From Elusimicrobiota bacterium (GTDB taxonomy: Bacteria > Elusimicrobiota > Elusimicrobia > UBA1565), in the NCBI GenBank assembly GCA_016218495.1, contig JACRDU010000154.1, forward strand, positions 1-63,036: a stretch of DNA of 63,036 nucleotides, read 5' to 3'. The translations under genes and the position numbers were made by a program. Shown here in pieces: positions 44,250 to 52,550 of this stretch (the stretch's first letter is position 1; each line of letters starts with the position of its first letter). Below the pieces are notes generated by a model. That model ran no database searches. It saw only the letters and a program-made list of their open reading frames with translations, and was not told where the DNA came from.

Positions 44250-45101
44250 TTAGAAGCTGAAGATGGTTGTTCCCGGGCAGCTCGTTCCGGACGTGCGATG
44301 GCTCTGTTGCATCCGGGTAATGGAGGCGTTGAGCTTCTGGGCCGATTCTTCGCGGTCGGTCCTGGCGAGCATCCCGGAATAGGCGGTCAGCATGGAGGCT
44401 AGTACCGGGCTGCTGTTGCCATAGAGTTCTTCGGTGAGAGCGATCGCCCTGAGGTAGGCATCTTCCGCTTCCGGGTAGCGCTCTTCCAAATCGAGGGTTA
44501 GGGCGAGGTTGATTAGAGTCGTCGCCTCCGTCGTCTTGTTCGGAGACGCGGCGAGGAGGCCCAGGACCCGACGATAGATTTTTTCGGCCTTCGCATAGTC
44601 ACTCTCGTCTTTGTAGAAGGTCCCGAGCGCGAGCAAAGAATGGGGGAGTCTCTTGCGGCCTTTCTTCCCGCCTTTGGAATCGATGTCGACGGCCCGCTTA
44701 AGAAGACCCTCGGCCTCCTCGCTGCGGCCGAAGCTCTGCAGGATAGGGGCAAGGCTGATAAGGGTCGGCACCAGGAGAGACTCGTTGCCGGGGACGCTCT
44801 CCCTGACCTTCAGCGCCCGCCGGAGGAAGGATTCCGATTCTCGCCGGTCCCCGTGCTTCACGAAGACCCCGACGATGTGAAGCGTCTTCGCGAGGCGGGG
44901 GTCTTTGGGGCCGAAAGTCTCCGCTTCCGCCAATGCCGCGCGGGCGCTGCTCTCCGCCTCGTCGCAGCGTCCCTCTTTGGCCGCCGCGTTTGCGTCTTCG
45001 AGCAGGCCCTTCCACCGCGTCCCGTCGGTCTCGGACGCTCGGCCGGAGGCTGCGGCGCAGAGGCAGGCCAACGATACGGCCCATAGGCGATGGAAGATCA
45101 A
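44250..45101 (-). CDS. Exported TPR-repeat protein
   Basis: 283 residues from a TTG at 45101, chosen because GGAGGG lies 5 bases upstream and the frame then opens with a signal peptide (IFHRLWAVSLACLCAAASGR). About five TPR units follow (ALKVRESVPGNESLLVPTL; ALGTFYKDESDYAKAEKIY; INLALTLDLEERYPEAEDAY). The C-terminus has two Cys near the end (SGTSCPGTTIFSF). The TTG overlaps the TGA of the decayed TPR frame upstream (TTGA), suggesting an old operon. The role is unknown. Confidence 0.72.
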   Translation of the reverse strand: MIFHRLWAVSLACLCAAASGRASETDGTRWKGLLEDANAAAKEGRCDEAESSARAALAEAETFGPKDPRLAKTLHIVGVFVKHGDRRESESFLRRALKVRESVPGNESLLVPTLISLAPILQSFGRSEEAEGLLKRAVDIDSKGGKKGRKRLPHSLLALGTFYKDESDYAKAEKIYRRVLGLLAASPNKTTEATTLINLALTLDLEERYPEAEDAYLRAIALTEELYGNSSPVLASMLTAYSGMLARTDREESAQKLNASITRMQQSHRTSGTSCPGTTIFSF

Positions 45102-45790
45102 TTCGTCCCTCCGGCCCAGGTGGTCTCGAGCAGCTTGGAGGTCCCGTGGTCCGCTATCTCGCGCTTCCAACGGTCCAGGTCGGACCGCCCGGATTTCCAG
45201 AACCGTCCGCAGGCCGTCAGATAGTCGACGATGACGGCGGTCTTTCCTTTCGAGAGCAGGGCTCGGGCAAGCTCCAGCCGCGGGCCGTAGGAATTGAGTT
45301 GGGGCGAGCCCTTGGTCTCCCTGGAAAGGACGAGTTACCGGCCGGCCTCGTCTAAGTCGCCGCGCGCGAAGGACAGGAGGCCCAAGTAGAAATGCCCCGC
45401 GTGGACGGCGTCGCCGTTCGCCCAACTCTTCGAGTAATTCGTCGCCGAAGCGAGCATCTCCCGGGCTAAGGAATCCGTTACCGGATTCCGGGCCCCCAGC
45501 CACGCGGCGTCCGCGATGCGCGGCAGAGTGCTGAAACGGGTCTCCGGACTCTTTTCGAGACGGAGATACCGCTCGTATTCATCGTAGGCCAAGCCGGCCA
45601 TCCCCTGCGCGGCGCGCCAAGGCGTCTGCGGGCCGTGGAGCGCCTCGTCGAGATAGTCGGAGGCTAGGCGTTCCGGCCAGCGCGGGTTGGCGGGGTCTAG
45701 CCCTTTGGCGCGCCCCATAAATTCCCGGCCTTGGGCCTGGTCCGCGGGGCATCCCGCATGAGCATGTAGGCGTCGGCCCATAGGCCAGGT
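45098..45790 (-). pseudogene. Decayed TPR-type gene with an in-frame stop and a 5' frameshift
   Basis: A coding-like frame on the minus strand reads EFMGRAKGLDPANPRWPERL (from ~45720) down to YLGLLSFARGDLDEAGR, then TAA at 45335-45337. It resumes in the same frame as LVLSRETKGSPQLNSYGPRL and continues for 78 codons to a TGA that overlaps the next gene. Upstream, the similarity seems to switch frame near 45750 (LWADAYMLMR in another frame). The GSPQLNS region and RFWKSGRSDLDRWKREI are familiar from TPR proteins found beside sigma factors. I infer a TPR gene broken by at least one stop and probably one frameshift. Confidence 0.72.
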
Positions 45791-45845
45791 TATAACCCCC
45801 GCATTTCCGGAATTCAAGGGCGGGGGGGCTCCAAGTTCACACACT

Positions 45846-46015
45846 TTTTGGGGGCGTTGTTGTCCCCCTCCGACGAATCGCTCGGCCCTCCCGCGGGGAG
45901 GGCCTCACAGCCTCGCAGGCGAACGCGCCTGCGAGGTGATTTCTGAGCCACTTCGCTCTGTTTGGGCAGAACCCCGCCCGAAGCACGCAAGCGGCTCCTC
46001 CCGCGTCCTGCTTGC
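45846..46015. repeat. Cluster of short GC-rich palindromes
   Basis: Three hairpins lie close together between the barrel gene and the pseudogene: GGCCCTCCC-GCG-GGGAGGGCC (45884-45904), CCTCGCAGGCG-AACG-CGCCTGCGAGG (45911-45936) and a 6-bp GCAAGC/GCTTGC stem (45987-46015). A GGGGG/CCCCC pair with an A/T run near 45846-45868 could serve as a terminator on the plus reading. No open frame is convincing here. They may be REP-like units or part of a degraded mobile element. Confidence 0.5.
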
Positions 46016-47263
46016 TTACCCGCCGGCGGCGCGCGACCCGCGCGGGGCGGTCCTCGGGAAGTGCGTGTAGCGGAACTGGAACTGGCCGAGCAGGTCCCAG
46101 CCCCCCTGGAACATCAGGTAGGACAGGTCGAAGTTCATCTTCAGGAAGTAGCCCAGCTTGAAGTTGAAGAGGATGGGCTTGCGCGGCATCCCGTTGGGCT
46201 TGAGCACCTCGACGGCCAGCGGGTAGCTGGGCTTGGGCAGGAACAGGATGCTGGCGAAGAAGGTGTCCTTGGACTTGGCCTCGACGGGGCTGGTCGCCCC
46301 CATCGAGAACTGCAGCGCCTGCGGGGAGAGGAACTCGGTGAGCAGCGCGATGCGTTCGGCGGCGTTGCCGTACGCGTAGCCGGTGCTCATGCGCGCCTTC
46401 CAGACCTTCTTCGACGCGACGAAGTAGGTCTCCCCCAGCGCGCGGGTCGTCTTCGCCGACACGTTGACCGAGACGCCGGGCTGGGAGATGGAGGGCTGGG
46501 GCGAGTCGCGGAAGCTGAAGACCCCGTGGGCGCCGACCGCCATCGCGGGGCGGAGGCGGTCCTCGGACTGGATCTGCATCTTGCCGTCGGTGGAGAGGAA
46601 CCAGACGCCCAGGCGGTCGATGAAGTTGGTCTGCTTGGACGACAGCGAGTTCTTGCCGTAGAGCCGCCCGATGAAGTAGGCCGCGTTGATGTCGAGGCCC
46701 ATGCCCGGCGTGTTGTACTGCCCGATGCCGCGGTAGGCGGTCGGCGTCATAACGACGCCCGACAGGCTGACCGGAGGGACCTTGGAGTCGCCCGGAGCGG
46801 GCGGAACGGCCGCCTCGGTCGGCCGGTCGAGCCCGGGCAGGGCCAGCGGGCGCTCCTCGATGGTGAAGACGATGCGGACCATCATCGTCGACACGGCGAT
46901 GGCGCGGAAGTTCTCGGGGGTGGGCATCTCGGGGATGCCGTAGAGCTTGGTGTCGACGGTCACGACGGCGGCCATCGACTTGAGCGACTCGATGTCCCCG
47001 CCGATGTCGGTGGTGGTGAAGAGGGCGCCGCGGCGCGCCCGGACCTTGTTCTGCAAGGAGTACAGGCTGACCCCGCGGTAGCCTTGGAACTGGACGTCCC
47101 CGACCACCCAAGGGCCGCCCTCGATGGACATCGGCACGCCCAACAGCGAGGTGGTGGAGACCGTCGGGGTCGAGGCGGGGGCGGCGAAGCCGGGAACGCC
47201 CTGTGCCGCCGCCGCGGCGGCGAGCGAGACGACGAGCGCGAAGGTCCCCGCTAGGGCTCTCAT
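46016..47263 (-). CDS. Putative outer-membrane barrel protein with POTRA-like N-terminus
   Basis: 415 residues. The signal peptide (MRALAGTFALVVSLAAAAAA) ends near residue 20. An N-terminal POTRA-like unit spans ~55-125 (VQFQGYRGVSLYSL; LFTTTDIGGDIESLKSMAAV; MMVRIVFTIEER), as in BamA/Omp85 assembly proteins. Residues ~150-415 alternate polar and hydrophobic with many aromatics, as in a beta barrel (YFIGRLYGKN; FNFKLGYFLKMNFDLSYLMF). It is shorter than BamA and could be a small Omp85-like or a porin-like protein. Overlaps pgpA by 4 bases. Last gene of the envelope operon. Confidence 0.7.
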   Translation of the reverse strand: MRALAGTFALVVSLAAAAAAQGVPGFAAPASTPTVSTTSLLGVPMSIEGGPWVVGDVQFQGYRGVSLYSLQNKVRARRGALFTTTDIGGDIESLKSMAAVVTVDTKLYGIPEMPTPENFRAIAVSTMMVRIVFTIEERPLALPGLDRPTEAAVPPAPGDSKVPPVSLSGVVMTPTAYRGIGQYNTPGMGLDINAAYFIGRLYGKNSLSSKQTNFIDRLGVWFLSTDGKMQIQSEDRLRPAMAVGAHGVFSFRDSPQPSISQPGVSVNVSAKTTRALGETYFVASKKVWKARMSTGYAYGNAAERIALLTEFLSPQALQFSMGATSPVEAKSKDTFFASILFLPKPSYPLAVEVLKPNGMPRKPILFNFKLGYFLKMNFDLSYLMFQGGWDLLGQFQFRYTHFPRTAPRGSRAAGG

Positions 47264-47766
47264 GCCGTTTGTCCCGTCGCCGTCAGGAGGACGCGCGCCG
47301 CGAAGTTCGCGTACACGCCCGCCATGACGTCGTCCATCACGACCCCGAGGCCCCCGGGCAGGGCTTCGAGGCGCCGGCACGGCGGAGGCTTCGCCGCGTC
47401 GAAGATGCGGAACAGCACGAAGGCGGCCGCCAGAGGGACCAGGCGCCGCTCCATCCCCGCGGCCGCCGTCCAGAATCCGACCACCTCGTCGATCACGATG
47501 CGGGGGTCGTCGTGCGACCCGAGCGCCCGGTCGGCCCGGCCCGCCGTCCAACAGGCGGCGGCCACGCCTACGGCCAGGACGGGCCAGTAGGCCCCGCCTT
47601 CGGGCAGCGCGAACAGCGCCCCCAGTCCGATGGCCGTCCCGACCAGACCCGCGCCGCTCCAACGGCGTTCCCGGAGCAGGCGCGTCCCCGTCGTGAGACG
47701 GTACGGAATATAGCTTAAATGCATCCCCGTCGCAAACGCGACGCAGGCGCGGTCGAGCGGGCTCAT
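47260..47766 (-). CDS. pgpA: Phosphatidylglycerophosphatase A
   Basis: 168 residues. PgpA signatures: HDDPRIVIDEVVGFWTA, FRIFDAAKPPP and GGLGVVMDDVMAGVYANFAA, with hydrophobic helices between them. It dephosphorylates phosphatidylglycerol phosphate, the step after PgsA, whose gene is immediately upstream and overlaps by 4 bases. Confidence 0.94.
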   Translation of the reverse strand: MSPLDRACVAFATGMHLSYIPYRLTTGTRLLRERRWSGAGLVGTAIGLGALFALPEGGAYWPVLAVGVAAACWTAGRADRALGSHDDPRIVIDEVVGFWTAAAGMERRLVPLAAAFVLFRIFDAAKPPPCRRLEALPGGLGVVMDDVMAGVYANFAARVLLTATGQTA

Positions 47767-48353
47767 CGGGGAGGCTTCTCGACGCTCCAGCTCCGGCGCA
47801 GGACCTGGCGGCCGTTGTAGAAATAGACCAGGCCGCTCCAGACGCTGACGAAGGCACAGAGCACGGCCAGGGTCCAGGCCTCAGGGTCCCCGGCCTCATG
47901 CATGGACAATAGGCCCCGGGAGCGGCCGACGACCAGGGCTATCAGGATGAGCACGCAGGCGCTCTGGATGCCCATCTTCCATTTCCCGCCCTGGTCCGCG
48001 GAGATCAGCGTGCCCTGCAGCGCGGCCAGGCCGCGCAGGCCTCCGATCAGCAGCTCTCGGACGATGACGATGAACACCGCCCAGCTGGGGACCTCGACAT
48101 GAGGGTCGCGCACGAAGGCGATGAGGCAGCCGATGATGAGGACCTTGTCGGCCAGCGGGTCGGCCACCGCGCCGAACGGGCTGACCTCCCCGCGGCGGCG
48201 CGCAAGCCACCCGTCGACCCAGTCGGTGGCGACCGCGAAGGCGCAGAACACGAAGGCGGCGAGGTAGAGCTCCGGCCGTTGGGCCCAGAGGCAGGCGAAG
48301 GTCACCAGGGCCAGGAAGAGCCGCCCGAGCGTGACTTTGTTGGGCAGGGTCAT
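47763..48353 (-). CDS. pgsA: CDP-diacylglycerol--glycerol-3-phosphate 3-phosphatidyltransferase
   Basis: 196 residues. The CDP-alcohol phosphatidyltransferase motif D-x2-D-G-x2-A-R-x8-G-x3-D-x3-D is visible as ATDWVDGWLARRRGEVSPFG followed by AVADPLADK. Several membrane helices are present. The start MTLPNKVTLGR at 48353 fits the family's N-terminus and overlaps the rodZ stop. It makes phosphatidylglycerol phosphate for PgpA. Confidence 0.95.
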   Translation of the reverse strand: MTLPNKVTLGRLFLALVTFACLWAQRPELYLAAFVFCAFAVATDWVDGWLARRRGEVSPFGAVADPLADKVLIIGCLIAFVRDPHVEVPSWAVFIVIVRELLIGGLRGLAALQGTLISADQGGKWKMGIQSACVLILIALVVGRSRGLLSMHEAGDPEAWTLAVLCAFVSVWSGLVYFYNGRQVLRRSWSVEKPPR

Positions 48354-49153
48354 TTCGGGGCGAATCGGTACCCGCCGTCGTGTTCGGGCTTGAGCGAGGA
48401 CAGCGAGAGGGGTTCTCCGCCGAGCTCCAGGCGCAGGCCGGCGGGGTCGGAGGCGTGCAGCTCGAAGCGGGCTCCCCGGTAGTCGAGGTGCTTGCCGACC
48501 GGCAGGCGGCCCTCGAACACGAGCTGTCCGTCGCGGCGCAGGCTGACCCAGCCGTCCTTGAGGGAGGTCACGACCAGCTTGGTCGGGTCGGCCGGCGGCG
48601 GGGCGACCGGTCCCACGAACCGTGCCGGGTCCTCGGCGGGAGCCTCGGGGGGGGGAGCGGCGATAGGGGCAGGGAGGGTCTCCTCGACCGCCGGAGGCGG
48701 GGCGGGCGCCTTGCGCCCGGCGAACAGTTTCAGCGTCCCCCAGCCCAGCAGCCCCAGGAGGACGAGGCCGCCGAACAGGAAGACGGGCGGCGAGGCCCAT
48801 GGAGAGGAGTCCCGCTCGTCGGGCGGCAGCGAAGGCTCAGGAGCGTCGTCCGCGTCCTCGTCCGGGGAGCGCGGCGGCGGCGCCGCCTTCTGCCAGAGCG
48901 GCTCGAACTCGAGCTCGAGGTATTCGCAGTAGGTCTTCAGGAAGCTGCGCATGTAGACCGGGGCCGGGAATTCGGCGTAGCGCTCCTCTTCTAGGGCCTG
49001 GAGCAGGCCGCGCGGAATCCGGGTGGCCTGGTAGACGGCTTCGAGGCTCTGTCCGCGCATCTGGCGGCGGTGGCGGAGCGTCCCCCCCACCCCTTCGGGC
49101 TGCGGGCCGGCGTCGGCGGGCTTGTCCTTCCTGCGCGGGGCCTTGTCGCTCAT
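48350..49153 (-). CDS. rodZ: RodZ-like cytoskeletal membrane protein
   Basis: 267 residues. The Xre-type HTH at ~20-95 (LRHRRQMRGQSLEAVYQATR; YMRSFLKTYCEYLELE) is typical of RodZ. A single membrane helix (~122-145, VFLFGGLVLLGLLGWGTLKL), a Pro/Ala linker and a C-terminal DUF4115 domain (LVVTSLKDGWVSLRRDGQLV) follow. RodZ links MreB filaments to the elongation machinery, pointing to a rod-shaped cell. The order rodZ-pgsA is common in bacteria. Confidence 0.92.
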   Translation of the reverse strand: MSDKAPRRKDKPADAGPQPEGVGGTLRHRRQMRGQSLEAVYQATRIPRGLLQALEEERYAEFPAPVYMRSFLKTYCEYLELEFEPLWQKAAPPPRSPDEDADDAPEPSLPPDERDSSPWASPPVFLFGGLVLLGLLGWGTLKLFAGRKAPAPPPAVEETLPAPIAAPPPEAPAEDPARFVGPVAPPPADPTKLVVTSLKDGWVSLRRDGQLVFEGRLPVGKHLDYRGARFELHASDPAGLRLELGGEPLSLSSLKPEHDGGYRFAPK

Positions 49154-49893
49154 TGTTCGAACCTGGGCGGCTTGAAGTCCCGGAAGACGTCGGCGTCGGC
49201 CGGGGGCGTGAAGACGAAGAGGGAGTCCTCGAGGACGGGGTTGAAGACGGCGTCCAGGAACTCCGTGCGCACGCTCAGGGAGCCGACGCGCAGCTCGGTC
49301 GCCGACGGGAAAAGGGTGGCCGGGTCGAGCGTCATGCGCAGGACCAGGGAGCGCGCCGACTCGCCGGCCTTCGGCACCAGGACCAGGGTCGCCGCCGCGG
49401 AGTCGAGCGAGACGTCGTAGGACTTGAGCATGCGCGAATAGGAGCCGAACTCCATCAGGTTCGAGACCGCCGGGTCGGCCTTCTTCCAGTCCGCGAGGGC
49501 GGACTGGACGACCTGGTTGCGGCCGACGCGGTGGATCCAGATGTCCTTCCCATCGGCCACCACGGTCTGGCGCTCGGGGACGAGGTGCTCGATGCGCAGG
49601 CGCTCGGGCTTCTTGAAGGCGACCGTCCCCTCCACCCGGGAGGTGACGCCGGTCTCCGCCATAGTGAGGGACTGGGTGAAGCGCGCCTTGAGGCTCACCA
49701 TCGCGGCGTCCATCTGGGCGAAATGCGCGAGGACGGCGTCCGTCGTCAGCGGGCCGGTGGAAGACCAGGCGAAGGCGGCCGTCGAAGCCGCCACGGCGGG
49801 AGGCGGGGGCGCCGGCAGGGCCTTCGCGGCCTTTTTCCCCGCGGCAAGCACAGGAGAAGCCAGCGCGACCAGCAGAAGCCCCGTAAGCCTCAT
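49150..49893 (-). CDS. LolA-like outer-membrane lipoprotein carrier
   Basis: 247 residues. Signal peptide 1-18, then a Lys/Pro/Ala linker. The LolA-type fold shows as VLAHFAQMDAAMVSLKARFT, VEGTVAFKKPERLRIEHLVP, VADGKDIWIHR and VLVPKAGESARSLVLRMTLD, ending in LFVFTPPADADVF. It would chaperone lipoproteins through the periplasm. The N-terminal extension makes it slightly longer than E. coli LolA. Overlaps rodZ by 4 bases; a 92-bp inverted repeat precedes it. Confidence 0.87.
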   Translation of the reverse strand: MRLTGLLLVALASPVLAAGKKAAKALPAPPPPAVAASTAAFAWSSTGPLTTDAVLAHFAQMDAAMVSLKARFTQSLTMAETGVTSRVEGTVAFKKPERLRIEHLVPERQTVVADGKDIWIHRVGRNQVVQSALADWKKADPAVSNLMEFGSYSRMLKSYDVSLDSAAATLVLVPKAGESARSLVLRMTLDPATLFPSATELRVGSLSVRTEFLDAVFNPVLEDSLFVFTPPADADVFRDFKPPRFEQ

Positions 49894-49919
49894 GCCCGGA
49901 TTCTAGCAATTCCCCGCGT

Positions 49920-50011
49920 GGTGCCAGGGGACAACTGACGCAACTCTCGCAACTCCTGGGGAAAGTTATCCCCGACAGTTGTGCCAGTTGCGTCAGTTGT
50001 GCCCTGGCACC
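49920..50011. repeat. Long inverted repeat (26-bp arms), REP/MITE-like
   Basis: The left arm at 49920-49945 (starting GGTGCCAGGGGACAACTGAC) and the right arm at 49986-50011 are reverse complements over 26 bases with one mismatch. The centre carries a smaller GGGG-A/T-rich-CCCC hairpin (49958-49973) and repeated CAGTTGTGCC units. The outer GGTGCC/GGCACC ends are the kind seen in REP-like elements mobilised by RAYT transposases. It lies between the ftsK stop and the lolA-like start, where it would form a strong hairpin in the operon mRNA. Confidence 0.8.
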
Positions 50012-50016
50012 GGGGG

Positions 50017-52287
50017 TCAGATGCCGGGCTTGGAGAGGTCGACTTGGGGGAAGTGGTGGGTCAGGAAGTCCTCGATCTTGTCGAAGTGGATGTTCCACTT
50101 GTTCGAGCCTTCCGGCTTGTTGATGAAGCCCTTGATCTCGAGCAGGGAGAGCAGGTTCGTGGCCCGCGCGGAGGAGCCGAACTGGGCCTTCAGCAGGTCC
50201 TGGCTCACCCGTCGGCGCTCCAGGACGAGCTTCAGGGCCTGGGTGAACTCCAGCGGCTCGACGCCGAACTGGGCGAGGTCCTCGGTGCCGGCCGGCCCGG
50301 CGATGACGTCGAGCAGACGGTAGTCCGGCTTGCCCTGGAGCTTCAGGTACTCGACCAGGGCCCCGATCTCCCCGGTGGAGACGAAGGCGCCCTGGATGCG
50401 CGCCGGGTCCTGGCCGGGGGTCATGTAGAGGGCGTCGCCCTTGCCGAGCAGGGCCTCGGCCCCGTTCTGGTCGATGATGACCTTGGAGTCGACCTTGGTG
50501 GCCACGCGCATCGCGATGCGGCTGGGCAGGTTCGCCTTGATGACGCCGGTGAGGACGTCCACCGAGGGGCGCTGGGTGGCGATGACCATGTGGATGCCGA
50601 CCGCGCGGGCCATCTGGGTGAGGCGCTGGATGGAGTCTTCGACGATGTCGCGGGCCACGACCATCAGGTCGGCCAGCTCGTCTATGACGACCACGATGTA
50701 GTATTCCTGCCTCTCGCCGCGGGCGGCCGCCTCGCGGTTGTACTGCATGATGTCCCTGACCCGCCAGGCCTGGAACTTCTCGTAGCGGTCCTCCATCACG
50801 CGCACGAGGCCTTTGAGCGCCGTCGAGGCCTGCTTGGCGGAGGTGATGACCTGGACCGCCTCCGGCGGGACCTTGGGGTCGTAGAGGTGCGGGATGCCGT
50901 CGTAGAGCGTCAGCTCGATGCGCTTGGGGTCGATGAGCAGGAACTTGACCCGGTCGGGCGGCATGCGGAACAGGATGGAGCCGATCAGCGAGTGGACCAT
51001 CACGCTCTTGCCCGAGTTCGTCGCTCCTGCGACCAGCACATGGGGCATCGTCTGCAGGTCGGCGGCCAGCGGCGTGCCGTCGGAGGACAGGCCCAGCGCG
51101 AAGGAGAGCGGGGCGTCGTTGCCGGCCATCGCCGGGGATTCGATGATCTCGCGCATCCCGACGAAGGCGCCCTTCGAGTTGGGGATCTCGATGCCGATGG
51201 CGGCCTTGCCCGGGATGGGCGCGATCATGCGGATGCCCTTGGCGCGCATCGACAGGGCTATGTCGTCGGCGCGGGCCACGATGGAGTTGACCGTCACGCC
51301 CTGGCCGGGGCTGACCTCGTAGCGCGTGATGACGGGGCCGGGGCTGATCCCGGTGACCTTGGCGTCGATCTCGAAGGAGGCTAGGGTGCGCTCCAGGCTG
51401 GCCACGGCGTCCCGGATCTCCGCCTCGGACGGGCGGCCGCCGCCGGAGCCGGGGGCCTTGGGGGTGAGGAGGTCCAGCGGAGGCAGGGCGAAGGCGGACG
51501 CGCCGGCGGGCGGCGGGGCGTCGGACTTCTTCTTCGCCGGCTGGGCAGGCTTCGGGGCGTCGATGATGGGCGGCAGCGCGCCGTTGGCCCCGCCCTTCTT
51601 GACGGGCTTCGGTTCCGGGGCGGCCTCGACGGGGAGCGGCGGGGCTTCGGAGGAGCGCGCCGCCTCGGGCATCGCCGCCACGCGGGGCGTCTTGGACTTC
51701 GCTTCCTCGCGGTCCTTACCCCGGGCCGCCGCGGCCAGGGAGCGCATCTCATCGCGTCCCTTCTGCCAGGAACGGAAATCCTCGGAGGCGTGCCGGGCGA
51801 GGGCCTTCATGGCCTCTCCCCACGAGATGTGGAAGAGGATCTGGGCACCGACCAGGGCGCCGGCCAGGGCCAGCGCGACGGTCCCCGGCAGGCCGAGGGC
51901 CCCGCGGCCGAAGCCGGTCAGCCCCTTTCCCACCCAGCCGCCCCAGGCGGGGTTGACCGCGGCGAGCAGGGCCGAAGCGCCAACGCAGAGCAAGGCGCCG
52001 CCGACGGCGGCGGTCAGCAGGCCCTTGGTCTCGTCGGCGCGCCACTGGGCGACCAGCACATAGGTCGCCCAGACCGGCAGGACCCAGGCGGCCGCGCCGA
52101 GGAAGCCCGTCAAGGCGTCATGGATGATCCGGCCCAGTTCTCCGGAAGAGCCCGGCGAAGCCAGCGACCAGGCGAGGAAGAAGACGGCGAAGGCGCTCAC
52201 CGCCCAGCGGCCGGCCTTCAGGAGCACGGACTCGGACTTCTTCTTGGTGCGCTTCTTGTCGGAAGCGCTGCGCAGGAAGATGCTCAC
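50017..52287 (-). CDS. ftsK: FtsK/SpoIIIE DNA translocase
   Basis: 756 residues. Four N-terminal membrane helices (~25-165), an Ala/Pro/Lys linker (~190-280), the FtsK alpha-beta motor with Walker A AGATNSGKS near residue 420 and Walker B VVVIDELADL, and the C-terminal gamma winged helix (LLKAQFGSSARATNLLSLLE; FINKPEGSNKWNIH) that reads KOPS-like sites. It moves chromosome ends through the division septum. It overlaps the upstream wHTH gene by 4 bases. Confidence 0.95.
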   Translation of the reverse strand: MSIFLRSASDKKRTKKKSESVLLKAGRWAVSAFAVFFLAWSLASPGSSGELGRIIHDALTGFLGAAAWVLPVWATYVLVAQWRADETKGLLTAAVGGALLCVGASALLAAVNPAWGGWVGKGLTGFGRGALGLPGTVALALAGALVGAQILFHISWGEAMKALARHASEDFRSWQKGRDEMRSLAAAARGKDREEAKSKTPRVAAMPEAARSSEAPPLPVEAAPEPKPVKKGGANGALPPIIDAPKPAQPAKKKSDAPPPAGASAFALPPLDLLTPKAPGSGGGRPSEAEIRDAVASLERTLASFEIDAKVTGISPGPVITRYEVSPGQGVTVNSIVARADDIALSMRAKGIRMIAPIPGKAAIGIEIPNSKGAFVGMREIIESPAMAGNDAPLSFALGLSSDGTPLAADLQTMPHVLVAGATNSGKSVMVHSLIGSILFRMPPDRVKFLLIDPKRIELTLYDGIPHLYDPKVPPEAVQVITSAKQASTALKGLVRVMEDRYEKFQAWRVRDIMQYNREAAARGERQEYYIVVVIDELADLMVVARDIVEDSIQRLTQMARAVGIHMVIATQRPSVDVLTGVIKANLPSRIAMRVATKVDSKVIIDQNGAEALLGKGDALYMTPGQDPARIQGAFVSTGEIGALVEYLKLQGKPDYRLLDVIAGPAGTEDLAQFGVEPLEFTQALKLVLERRRVSQDLLKAQFGSSARATNLLSLLEIKGFINKPEGSNKWNIHFDKIEDFLTHHFPQVDLSKPGI

Positions 52288-52550
52288 GCGGTGAGTTCGG
52301 ACGGCGTCTTGGGGGTGGTGGCGCCGGCTGGCGAGACCAGGACCGTCAGCTCATGGGGCGCGAGGCGCACGGCCCCCCGCTCGACGAGCATGCCCAGGGC
52401 CGTGAACAGGGAGGTGTGGGCGGCCTTGAGCTCCATCTTCAGCTCCCAGGCCGTCCGTCCGTCCCGTCCTGCCCCGGGCTTGGTCAGGCACTCCAGGACG
52501 CGCGAGGCCAGGGCTTCGAGGTCCCTATGGTAGGAGGCGGAGGCGCTCAT
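52284..52550 (-). CDS. Small winged-helix (DUF2582-like) protein
   Basis: 88 residues. The core VLECLTKPGAGRDGRTAWEL followed by KMELKAAHTSLFTALGMLVE and RGAVRL fits a small winged helix-turn-helix of the DUF2582 kind. It may bind DNA, but no regulator signature tells its target. It sits between accB and ftsK with 4-base overlaps on both sides, so it is made in step with both. Confidence 0.72.
   Translation of the reverse strand: MSASASYHRDLEALASRVLECLTKPGAGRDGRTAWELKMELKAAHTSLFTALGMLVERGAVRLAPHELTVLVSPAGATTPKTPSELTA

Noticed and set aside
45102-45503. Upstream extension of the exported TPR gene to 45503
   Set aside because: The extension is the shadow of the decayed TPR frame; the TTG at 45101 has an RBS and a signal peptide.
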